Shown: positions 26,149 through 33,090 of the stretch, in pieces | How positions within the stretch are numbered: the stretch's first letter is position 1 | How the letters are laid out: every line of letters starts with the position of its first letter | Assembly (NCBI GenBank): GCA_020850755.1 | Contig: JADZEB010000027.1 | Coordinates: 79,153-143,152, forward strand | DNA from: Alphaproteobacteria bacterium | GTDB lineage: Bacteria > Pseudomonadota > Alphaproteobacteria > Acetobacterales > Acetobacteraceae | DNA: 64,000 nt | Reading direction: 5' to 3' | Made by a program: the position numbers and the translations under genes | Notes under the pieces: model-generated | Seen by the model: the letters and a program-made list of their open reading frames with translations, nothing else | Told to the model about the DNA's origin: nothing | Databases searched by the model: none

Positions 26149-26350
26149 GGATACCGATCGGGTGATGCGACGGAATTTGGATCGAGACGAGCCGATACAA
26201 GCCCGCCGGTTATAGGCGGTTAAGGGACCTCGCGCCAATCTTGGCCTTGGCCAGGAGCGGCCCTTGCGGGGATTTCCCAATGCTTGCCGTCACTTGCGGG
26301 CACCTTCCGGGCCAGAACGGGCGCCTTCCGGGCGAGAAGGGGAAGCGCTG

Positions 26351-26926
26351 ATGCACGCCCAGACCCTGCCCGAGCCTGCCTCCATCGCGGCGAGTCGCCC
26401 ACCCGGCCTGGCCCAGGCGTTACCGGACTATCCGCGCGCGCCGCAGTCTGCCGCGGGGCTGGCGGGCGGCGCGGCGGGAGCCATGCCACCGCTCCGGCTC
26501 AGCGCGCGCGTGCGCGGCCGGCGCGTCCGGGCCCGCCTCGATCCCGACGGCCGGCTGCGGCTGCATGCGATGCTCGCCCGCGCGCCGTTCACCGCCGAGA
26601 ACCTCGCCGCGCGCCGCGGCGCGCTGGCGCTGTTCCTTCTCCTGCGTCGGCGCGCCGGCTGGAGCGGGCGGCTCGCACTTGCCCCCGACGCCACGCTGGA
26701 GCTGGCCGCGGAAGCAAGGCTGCCGGTGGCGCGGCCTGGCAGCGCGCTTCTGGTCGAGCTGGTGCGCTTCGCGCTCGCCGTGCGCCTGCTCGCCGGACTG
26801 ATCGACGAGGGTCTGACCGATGAGGGTCGGCCGCTCAACCCGGGCCGGGAACTGCCAGAACCTGGCCGGGATAGATCAGGTTGGGGTTGCGGATCTGGGC
26901 GCGGTTCGCCTGGTAGATCTCGATGA
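26351..26926 (+). CDS. Conserved-looking hypothetical protein
   Basis: An open frame of 191 codons with strong G/C third-position bias along its central part, which argues that it is translated. The product opens MHAQTLPEPASIAASRP. It has a basic beta-rich centre (LSARVRGRRVRARLDPDGRL) and a hydrophobic helix near residues 125-155 (SALLVELVRFALAVRLLAGL). I do not recognise the family. The last 92 bases overlap the end of the LysM gene on the other strand, and the C-terminal 30 residues, rich in Gly and Arg, are read from that overlap. It is divergent from psd across 202 bp. Confidence 0.5.
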   Translation: MHAQTLPEPASIAASRPPGLAQALPDYPRAPQSAAGLAGGAAGAMPPLRLSARVRGRRVRARLDPDGRLRLHAMLARAPFTAENLAARRGALALFLLLRRRAGWSGRLALAPDATLELAAEARLPVARPGSALLVELVRFALAVRLLAGLIDEGLTDEGRPLNPGRELPEPGRDRSGWGCGSGRGSPGRSR

Positions 26927-28544
26927 AGCGCGGTCCCCGCCCGTAGATCTGGCGCGCGATGCGCCACAGGCTCTGGCCCGGGCGGACGGTGATGGCGCCG
27001 GCCTGCTCCGGGGCCTGCGCCGCCTCGGCGCGGCTGAGCGGCAGCTCCACGCGATGCGCGACGCTGCCATTGGCGGCGATCTGGTCCAGCCGCAGCGTGT
27101 GCTCGCCGGGCGGGATCGCCTCGCGCGGGCTGAGCGACCAGCGGCCGAGCGCGTCGGCGCGCGCATCGCCGATATGGCGGTTGCCGAGATAGACCCGCAC
27201 CAGGCTGTTGCCGACGGCCCGGCCGCCGAGCAGGGCGGCGCCATCGGCCCCGTATTCGACCACGCCGAGCGAGAGCGGGTGCGGCGCGGCGCTGGCGGGC
27301 GGCGCCGCGGCGGTGGGCGCGGCGGTGGGCGCGGCGGTGGGCGCGGGCATCGCCGCCGTCGTCCCGTTCGGTGCGGCGGGTGCCGGGGCAGGCGCCGGGG
27401 CGGGCGGAACCTGCAACACCTGCGGTGCCGCGCCGGGCTGCCCGGGCACGAGCAGCGCCAATGCCTGCGCGTCGCGCGGCGTGGCGGCGGGGCGGCCGGC
27501 AATGTCGCGGCCGGGCTCGGGCACCACCAGCACGACGGCTCCCGGCGCGTCCGCCAAGGCGCCGTCCGCCCTCGGCGTTGCGAGTGTCAGCTCGCGCGCA
27601 CCGGGCGCAAGCGGCTGGTCGGGCGTGAACACCCACTCGCCGCGCTCATCGGCACGCACGCGCCCGATCTCGCGCCCGCCGTCGCGGATGGCGACATCGG
27701 CTCCGGGCGCGGCGCGGCCCGCGATCACCGCCGAGCCCGCCGGATTGATGCGGACGATGTCGAAGCTGGGCACCGGGGCGGCGATCGGTGGCGTCGCCGC
27801 CGGAGCAGCGGCTGGCGGCGCCGTGGCGGATGGCGCCGTGGCGGATGGCGCGGGGGCGGATGGCGCGGGGGCGGATGGCGCCGTGGCGGATGGCGATGGG
27901 GCCGCAGGCGCCGATGGCACCGGCTGCGCCGGGGATGGTGCGGGCACGATGGCCTGGGCGACCGGACCGGCTGCCTGTGCTGCGGCGCGCTGCGCAGCGT
28001 CGGCTGCGGCGCGGGCCTGCGCCTCGCGGGCAGCGGCCTCGCGGGCAGCGGCCTCGCGGGCAGCGGCCTCGCGGGCGGCGGCCTCGCGGGCGGCGGCATC
28101 ACGAGTGGCGGCTTCACGCGCAGCGGTCTCACGGGCGGCGGCTTCGGCCTGGCCGGCCGCTTGCGCCGCTGCCCTCCGTGCTGCCTCGATCGCGTCCCGT
28201 GCCGCAGCCTGGGCTGCGGATTCCCGTGCTGCCGCTTCCCTGGCCGCCGCTTCGCGCGCAGCGGTCTCGGCCGGGGCGATCACTTGCGCCGGCTGGGCCT
28301 GGGGCTGGACTTGCGGCTGGGCCTGCGGCTGCGCGACCGGCGCCGGCTGGACGGCCGGCGCGCCAACGCTGCTCGCGGCCGGCGGCACGGGCACGCTGGC
28401 GGTGGGCCCGAGCGCGGGCGTGCGCCCGGACAGGCCAAGCTCGTCGCAGAAGGTCAGCGTGCCGGCGGCGGCCAGCAGCACGACCCCCACCGCCGTGAAG
28501 ATCAGCGGCCGGTTGCTCGCGCGGGATTCGGGAGGGTTCGCCAT
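26835..28544 (-). CDS. Membrane-anchored LysM protein with Ala/Pro-rich and Ig-like regions
   Basis: A 569-residue envelope protein. A single N-terminal membrane anchor (residues 13-31) is followed by Gln/Pro repeats and a long EAAAR-type helical stretch (about residues 95-190). A Ser/Ala/Pro linker leads to two Ig-like beta domains (IVRINPAGSAVIAGRAAPG and LGVVEYGADGAALLGGRAVG). A C-terminal LysM domain follows (ITVRPGQSLWRIARQIYGRG to YPGQVLAVPG). LysM binds peptidoglycan, so the protein probably spans the periplasm from inner membrane to cell wall. The repeats are encoded by perfect short tandem DNA repeats. It overlaps tail-to-tail with the small hypothetical gene. Confidence 0.88.
   Translation of the reverse strand: MANPPESRASNRPLIFTAVGVVLLAAAGTLTFCDELGLSGRTPALGPTASVPVPPAASSVGAPAVQPAPVAQPQAQPQVQPQAQPAQVIAPAETAAREAAAREAAARESAAQAAARDAIEAARRAAAQAAGQAEAAARETAAREAATRDAAAREAAAREAAAREAAAREAAAREAQARAAADAAQRAAAQAAGPVAQAIVPAPSPAQPVPSAPAAPSPSATAPSAPAPSAPAPSATAPSATAPPAAAPAATPPIAAPVPSFDIVRINPAGSAVIAGRAAPGADVAIRDGGREIGRVRADERGEWVFTPDQPLAPGARELTLATPRADGALADAPGAVVLVVPEPGRDIAGRPAATPRDAQALALLVPGQPGAAPQVLQVPPAPAPAPAPAAPNGTTAAMPAPTAAPTAAPTAAAPPASAAPHPLSLGVVEYGADGAALLGGRAVGNSLVRVYLGNRHIGDARADALGRWSLSPREAIPPGEHTLRLDQIAANGSVAHRVELPLSRAEAAQAPEQAGAITVRPGQSLWRIARQIYGRGPRFIEIYQANRAQIRNPNLIYPGQVLAVPGPG
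27307..27342 (-). repeat. 12-bp tandem repeat, three units, in the LysM gene
   Basis: Three identical copies of GCGGCGGTGGGC encode a PTAA-type linker between the two Ig-like domains of the LysM protein. Confidence 0.85.
27820..27894 (-). repeat. 15-bp tandem repeat, five units, in the LysM gene
   Basis: Five units of GCCGTGGCGGATGGC, two of them with the variant GCGGGGGCGGATGGC, encode APSAT/APSAP pentapeptides of the Pro-rich linker. Confidence 0.88.
28021..28140 (-). repeat. 15-bp tandem repeat, eight units, in the LysM gene
   Basis: Eight in-frame units, the first three identical (GCCTCGCGGGCAGCG) and the later ones diverged, encode AAREA-type pentapeptides. These form the charged helical rod of the LysM protein. 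Confidence 0.9.
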
Positions 28545-28623
28545 GCCGAGACCCTAAATCCGCGCGTGCGGCGGCGCAACGGGATGGTAACGAGTCGCGC
28601 GCGCCGCGGGCTTGGCCGCTCCG

Positions 28624-29478
28624 TCAGGCACCGATCGCCCAGGCCAGCACCGCGCCGGCCAGCGCCGGCACCAGCCCGGCCCCGAGCCACAGGAGCGGCG
28701 CCATGACCCGCCGCGCCACCTTGCCGCGCGGCGCGATGCGCTGCGCCATCGGCGCTGCCAGGAACACGCAGGCGAGCACGGGGAAGGCAAAGGCGAGGCC
28801 GGATGCGCGCGTGGCGATCCACATCGCGATCGCCGAACCCGCCAGCGCCAGCGCCGCCGGAAAAGCGCCCGCCGCGCCCAGCGTCACGGCCGGGAACAGG
28901 AGTTGCAGCACGAAGAACGCCGCCGCGCCGGCGGCAAGGCTGGCGGCGAAGGCCAGCGTCGGCGCCGGCAACCCGGCCAGCACCGCCGCCGCGGCGAGCC
29001 CGAGCGCTGCCGCCAGCAGCATCGCCGACTGGCCGGCGGGCTCGGGCTGCGGGCGGAGCAGCCCGGCCAGCGCCACCGCCGCGATCGCCACCGGCAGCGC
29101 CATGCGCGTGGCGAAGGCGAGCGCGTCGGGGAACTCCGTCGGCGCGCCGATCAGCCACCAGCCGGTGGCGAGCGCCGCCAGCGCCGCCGCCAGCCACTGC
29201 ACCAGGCGCGGAGCCCTGAACAGGTCGAGCAGCACGCCCACCGCCAGCCCGAAGGCCACCAGCACCGGCAGGCGCTCGAACAGAAGGCGCGGCGTGATCA
29301 GCCTCGCGCCGAACAGGTACCAGCCGGCCATCACCAGCCCGAGGCCCAGCGCCGCGCCGGTCAGGCGCAGGCCGGCCGCGCCGGCGAAGCGGCGGATCAG
29401 CGGCACGCACAGGATGGTGCCGAGCGCGGCGAGGATCATCGGCTCGGGCGCGCCGAGCCAGGGCAGGACAACCTGCAT
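28624..29478 (-). CDS. Polytopic membrane protein of unknown function
   Basis: A 284-residue, almost entirely hydrophobic protein with eight to ten predicted membrane segments. It starts MQVVLPWLGAPEPMILAALG after a CGGAGG ribosome site. Short basic loops (RRFAG, APRGKVARRVM) suggest cytoplasmic sides. There are no conserved charged residues inside the segments and no family motif that I recognise; the composition is dominated by Ala, Leu and Gly. It lies 79 bp upstream of the LysM gene in the same direction and may be co-transcribed with it. It is divergent from the cytochrome b561 gene. Confidence 0.7.
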   Translation of the reverse strand: MQVVLPWLGAPEPMILAALGTILCVPLIRRFAGAAGLRLTGAALGLGLVMAGWYLFGARLITPRLLFERLPVLVAFGLAVGVLLDLFRAPRLVQWLAAALAALATGWWLIGAPTEFPDALAFATRMALPVAIAAVALAGLLRPQPEPAGQSAMLLAAALGLAAAAVLAGLPAPTLAFAASLAAGAAAFFVLQLLFPAVTLGAAGAFPAALALAGSAIAMWIATRASGLAFAFPVLACVFLAAPMAQRIAPRGKVARRVMAPLLWLGAGLVPALAGAVLAWAIGA

Positions 29479-29668
29479 CGCGAAAACCTCCGGGCCGGCG
29501 CAGGCAACATCGCGGCGCGCCGCGGCGCGGTGCGCTTCCTGTGCCGTCGCGGCCCGCACCCTGTCAAGGCTGCCGGGCAGCCTTGCCGGCCGACAGCGGC
29601 GCTACAAAGACGCGCGGCGACGTGGCAGGATCAGCCATTCGCAACCCGCTTCGTTACGGAGCGCCCCG

Positions 29669-30367
29669 ATGCCGGACCCCGCCGCCGCGCCCGCCGCAGC
29701 CTCCGCCACCGTCCCGGTGGCGGTCTGGGACCTGCCGACGCGCCTGTTCAAATGGAGCTTCGCCCTTCTGGTGGCGGCATCCTGGGCCACCGGGCAGTGG
29801 AAGATGTGGGGCTGGCATTTCTGGTCGGGCTACGCGCTGATGGCGCTGGTGATCTTCCGCATATTGTGGGGCTTGGTGGGCAGCGAGACGGCGCGCTTCG
29901 CCCATTTCCTGCGCGGCCCCGGCGCGGCGCTCCGGCACTTCCGCGAGCTGCGCCATGGCGGCCCCGACCGCCAGATCGGGCACAATGCGGCGGGCGGGTT
30001 CGTCGTCTTCCTGCTGCTGGTGCTGGTCGCGGTCCAGCTCGGCACCGGTCTGTTCTCCGATGACGGTGTGCTGGCCGAAGGCCCCCTCGCCGCGCGCGTG
30101 AGCGAGGAGGCGCGCACGGTGCTGAGCACGATCCACGCCCGCATGCAGCGGCTGATCCTGATCCTGGCCGCGCTGCACATCCTGGCCGTGCTGGTCTATC
30201 GCGTAGCCCTGCGCCACGACCTGATCGCGCCGATGCTCACCGGCAGGAAGCACCTGCCGGCCGACGCCCCCGCCACGCCGCCGCGCATGGCGCCGGCGGC
30301 GCGCGCGCTGGTGTGCGCGGTGCTCGCCGTCGCCGCGACCTGGGGCGTCCTCAGGCTCGGTGCCTGA
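29669..30367 (+). CDS. Cytochrome b561-type di-heme membrane protein
   Basis: A 232-residue membrane cytochrome with four main segments. Histidines expected to bind two b hemes include that in WGWHFWSGYALMALVIFRIL, that in RQIGHNAAGGFVVFLLL and that in LILAALHILAVLVYR. VWDLPTRLFKWSFALLV is the usual N-terminus of the family. A fifth hydrophobic stretch ends the protein. It probably passes electrons between the quinone pool and a periplasmic acceptor. The convergent gene 30586-31050 encodes a cytochrome c', a common partner for such b-type cytochromes. Confidence 0.9.
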   Translation: MPDPAAAPAAASATVPVAVWDLPTRLFKWSFALLVAASWATGQWKMWGWHFWSGYALMALVIFRILWGLVGSETARFAHFLRGPGAALRHFRELRHGGPDRQIGHNAAGGFVVFLLLVLVAVQLGTGLFSDDGVLAEGPLAARVSEEARTVLSTIHARMQRLILILAALHILAVLVYRVALRHDLIAPMLTGRKHLPADAPATPPRMAPAARALVCAVLAVAATWGVLRLGA

Positions 30368-30459
30368 GCCCGCCCGCCTTGCGCGAGAACGCCAGCAGCC
30401 GCGCCCCTTGCCGGAGCGCGGCCGCCCTGGAATTCGCCCGGAGCCCGGAGGCGGAGCCT

Positions 30460-30589
30460 CTGGAGCAGCGTCCGATCCGGTGGCGCCGCGCTGCGGTTCC
30501 GCCGGATCGGACTAAGCTGCTCGCAAACCTTAAGTTTCTCGGGCACGAGTTCCGTTCGGCTGATCCAGTTCGAACGGAACCTGCCCTAG
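30460..30589 (+). repeat. 130-bp double-hairpin element, copy A
   Basis: One of three 130-bp copies. The left end is CTGG (CTAG in the other copies) and the right end is CTAG. Hairpin 1 pairs TCCGATCCGG near 30471 with CCGGATCGGA near 30503. Hairpin 2 pairs GTTCCGTTCG near 30549 with CGAACGGAAC near 30571. They are joined by CTCGCAAACCTTAAGTTTCT. It fills the space between convergent cytochrome genes. Its terminal CTAG at 30586-30589 provides the TAG stop of the cytochrome c' gene. Confidence 0.93.
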
Positions 30590-31050
30590 CGCGGCTGGCG
30601 ATAGGCGTTGTGGCAGCTATCGCAGGTCGCCGAGACACGGTTGAAGGCGGCCTGGCTTGCCGCGCGGTCGCCGCCCGACGCCGCCTGCGCCAGGGCGCGC
30701 GACGCCGCGCTGAAGGACGCCGACTGGGCGCGGAAATCGGCCATGTTCTGCCAGATCGCAGGCATGGCGCGCGTCTCGCCCGCTCTCGAGCCCACGGCTG
30801 TGCCTTCAGGCACCAGGCCGGGCAGCCGCTCGCCCAGTTCCGCCAGGCGGTTGCCACGTGCCGCAAGGTCGTTGACGGCGCCGCTGCCGGCCAGCACGTC
30901 GCGCACGGCGCGGAACTCGGCCAACTTGGCGCGCATCACGTTGCGCCGCTCGGTCACGACATCGGCCTGGGCGAAGGCGGCGGTGGTGGCCGCGCCGAAA
31001 ATCGCTGCGGCGGCAAGGGCGAAAAGCCCGGTCTTCCTGTTCAGACGCAT
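30586..31050 (-). CDS. Cytochrome c' (periplasmic four-helix heme protein)
   Basis: A 154-residue protein with a signal peptide (MRLNRKTGLFALAAAAIFGA, cleavage after AFA). A four-helix-bundle domain follows and the single c-type heme site lies close to the C-terminus (CDSCHNAYR). This is the normal layout of cytochrome c', which binds NO or shuttles electrons. RRNVMRAKLAEFRAVRDVL is helix 1. AGGAGAG precedes the ATG. Its stop codon TAG is part of the CTAG end of repeat copy A, so the native stop is the insertion point of that element. Confidence 0.94.
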   Translation of the reverse strand: MRLNRKTGLFALAAAAIFGAATTAAFAQADVVTERRNVMRAKLAEFRAVRDVLAGSGAVNDLAARGNRLAELGERLPGLVPEGTAVGSRAGETRAMPAIWQNMADFRAQSASFSAASRALAQAASGGDRAASQAAFNRVSATCDSCHNAYRQPR

Positions 31051-31275
31051 GTTCTCTCCTGTCGGGGATTGCGGCCCTTTGCACGGGCCTTGGAACGAGG
31101 GCGTGGCGCCACCCGCCACGCAACGAGATGCTATTTCTGAAACCGTGGCGGTAGCAAGGTATGCTGGCACCGATCCGGTGACAGCTTGGCCCCCGCCGCG
31201 ATCAAATCCGCGTGACCGACTCCGCCCCCGGCGCGTAAGCGTCCATCTCAAGGATGGTCAGAAGGGGCGGGCGGC

Positions 31276-31869
31276 ATGCGCAGCGACATCCGGGCGGTGG
31301 CGGTATTCTGCGGCGCAAACACCGGGGTGCGTCCGGCGCACAAGGCAGCGGCGGTGGCGCTCGGCACCGCGCTGGCCAAGGCCGGCATCCGGCTGGTCTA
31401 TGGCGGCGGCCGGGTCGGGCTGATGGGCGCGCTCGCCAATGCCACGCTCGCCGCGGGCGGGGCGGTTACCGGCGTGATCCCCGATTTCCTGCGCAAGTGG
31501 GAAGTCGCGAACGAGGACCTTTCCGGCCCCTCCGAACTGGAGGTCGTGGCCAGCATGCACGAGCGCAAGCAGCGCATGTGCGAGCTGGCCGACGGCTTCG
31601 TGATGCTGCCGGGCGGGCTCGGCACGCTCGACGAGACGATCGAGATCATCACCTGGCGCCAGCTCAAGCTGCACGACAAGCCGGTGGTGCTGTGCGACGT
31701 GGACGGCTCGGCCGCGCCGCTGCTCGCGCTGATCGAGGCGGCAATCGCCGACGGCTTCGCCCGGAGCGAGGTGCGCCGCCTCTATCGCGTCGCGCGCAAG
31801 GTCGAGGAGGTGATCGGCCTGCTCGAACACGCCCAGGCGGCACAGGGTGGGGCGATCCGCCTGGCCTGA
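31276..31869 (+). CDS. LOG family protein (TIGR00730; nucleotide phosphoribohydrolase-like)
   Basis: A 197-residue Rossmann-fold protein of the LOG family. The opening VAVFCGANTGVRPAHKAAA is typical. The signature PGGLGTLDE is present, with YGGGRVGLMG and MHERKQRMCELADGFVMLPG. LOG enzymes release free cytokinin bases or hydrolyse AMP-type nucleotides at the ribose-phosphate bond. In bacteria outside plants they probably act in nucleotide salvage. It is a single gene followed by a Gly/Ala-triplet-rich stretch and tRNA-Pro. Confidence 0.93.
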   Translation: MRSDIRAVAVFCGANTGVRPAHKAAAVALGTALAKAGIRLVYGGGRVGLMGALANATLAAGGAVTGVIPDFLRKWEVANEDLSGPSELEVVASMHERKQRMCELADGFVMLPGGLGTLDETIEIITWRQLKLHDKPVVLCDVDGSAAPLLALIEAAIADGFARSEVRRLYRVARKVEEVIGLLEHAQAAQGGAIRLA

Positions 31870-32008
31870 GGCGGCGGCGGCAGCGGCGGTGGCAGCGGCG
31901 GCAGCGGCGGCAGCGGAGCCAATGCGGGATTTCGCGCCCGCGCCCGTGCCGGACGCTTGCGAGGCCGGATGGGCGGGGCTATAAACCGCCCCGCCGCGAG
32001 GCCCGTGC

Positions 32009-32085
32009 CGGAGTGTAGCTCAGCCTGGTAGAGCACTGTGTTCGGGACGCAGGGGCCGGAGGTTCAAATCCTCTCACTCCGACCA
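32009..32085 (+). tRNA. tRNA-Pro (anticodon CGG)
   Basis: A 77-nt tRNA with acceptor stem CGGAGTG/CACTCCG. The D-arm is GCTCAGCCTGGTAGAGC, the anticodon arm CTGTG-TTCGGGA-CGCAG and the T-arm contains GGTTCAAATCC. CCA is encoded at 32083-32085. The loop gives anticodon CGG, which reads CCG, a heavily used proline codon in this GC-rich genome. An intrinsic terminator follows directly. Confidence 0.97.
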
Positions 32086-32091
32086 ATCGGC

Positions 32092-32134
32092 AACCCCGGC
32101 CTGGCCCACGCGGCCCGGCCGGGGTTTTCGTTTT
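32092..32134 (+). terminator. Intrinsic terminator of tRNA-Pro
   Basis: A perfect 10-bp stem AACCCCGGCC/GGCCGGGGTT (32092-32101 with 32117-32126) is followed by a T-rich run TTCGTTTT, seven bases after the tRNA 3' end. Confidence 0.88.
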
Positions 32135-32149
32135 GGGCGATGGGCACGC

Positions 32150-32887
32150 CTAGCCCCCCTTCCCCGCCGGCGGCCAGGGGCGCGCGAGCGGGTCGGGGTC
32201 GAGCAGCGCGGCATCATTGTTGCGCACCGCGTTCACCCGCGTCGAGACCGGCCAGACCTTGAACCAGCCATCCGGTGCCGGGCGCAAGAGAGCGGCCAGC
32301 GCCCGCGCGCCCCCGGCCCCGTCGCCCACCGCGGCTTCCGTCTCGCCGAGCCAGGCGGCCCAGGAATCGGGGCCGAGCACCACCGGCATGCGATCGTGCA
32401 AGGGGCGCAGAAGGTCGTTGGCGTCGGTGGTCACCACGGTGAAGCTGCGCAGGATCGTCGCGTCGGGCGCGCGCCAGCGCTCCCACAGACCGGCCAGCAC
32501 CATCGGGCTGCCATCCGCTATCGCCACCGCATAGGGCTGCTTGCCCTTGCCGCCCGGCTGGACGCGCCATTCGTAGAAGGCGTCGATCGGCACGAGGCAG
32601 CGGCGCTTGGCATAGGCGTCGCGGAAGGCGGGCTTGGCGGCCAGCGTCTCGGCCCGCGCATTGATCATCTGGCTCGCGATCCTGGCGTCCTTGGCCCAGA
32701 TCGGCACCAGCCCCCAGCGCAACAGGTCGAGCTGGCGCGCCCGCGTTTGCGGGTTGAAGCGAACGACGAGCGAATCCTGCGTCGGCGCCACGTTCCACGA
32801 GGGGGCGTGGTTGGGCAGCGGGTTGGTGGTGGCGAACAGGCGCCGGAGCGCCTCGGGCGCCGAGGTCTGGACGAAGCGGCCGCACAT
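32150..32887 (-). CDS. yedK: SRAP-domain abasic-site DNA-protein crosslink protein (YedK/HMCES)
   Basis: A 245-residue SRAP protein that shields abasic sites in single-stranded DNA by a covalent crosslink through Cys2. The N-terminus is MCGRF, so Cys2 is exposed after Met removal, and an in-frame upstream extension must be wrong. Asn77 (INARAET), Glu106 (FYEW) and His164 (LHDRMPVV) match the active-site set of the family. It is a monocistronic housekeeping gene between tRNA-Pro and the FG-GAP protein. Confidence 0.95.
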   Translation of the reverse strand: MCGRFVQTSAPEALRRLFATTNPLPNHAPSWNVAPTQDSLVVRFNPQTRARQLDLLRWGLVPIWAKDARIASQMINARAETLAAKPAFRDAYAKRRCLVPIDAFYEWRVQPGGKGKQPYAVAIADGSPMVLAGLWERWRAPDATILRSFTVVTTDANDLLRPLHDRMPVVLGPDSWAAWLGETEAAVGDGAGGARALAALLRPAPDGWFKVWPVSTRVNAVRNNDAALLDPDPLARPWPPAGKGG

Positions 32888-33023
32888 GGCGCGATGCTGT
32901 AGCGCGCCGGGGCGGCGGGTGGGAAGGCCCGGCTGCGGCGCGCATCGTCCACCGCACCCCGCCAGCCGCACCAGCTACGGCCCCGGCAACGCCGGGCCGC
33001 GCCGAACCTGACGCGCCCGCCCC

Positions 33024-33089
33024 CTACCCGAGTCGCTGCCTATTGCCGAGCGGGCTGTAGCCGGCCGGACCGAGCCTGATGCGACCCGC
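33024..33089 (-). pseudogene. Remnant of a duplicated FG-GAP gene 3' end
   Basis: Immediately downstream of the FG-GAP gene stop, a 66-bp stop-to-stop stretch reads in the same frame. It encodes LGPAGYSPLGNRQRLG, closely resembling the true C-terminus LGTGYAALGNGLLLG. The DNA of 33007-33074 and 33075-33138 aligns as an imperfect direct duplication. It looks like the tail of a lost tandem paralogue. Confidence 0.6.
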
Positions 33090-33090
33090 C

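Noticed and set aside
26307..26347. A two-unit direct repeat of about 20 bp (GGGCRCCTTCCGGGC) upstream of the small hypothetical gene
   Set aside because: Only two imperfect units; too short to separate from chance in this composition, although it could be an operator.
30460..30589. Reading the 130-bp elements as ordinary convergent terminators
   Set aside because: Three gap-free 130-bp copies in both orientations with CTAG ends and no T-runs do not fit independent intrinsic terminators.
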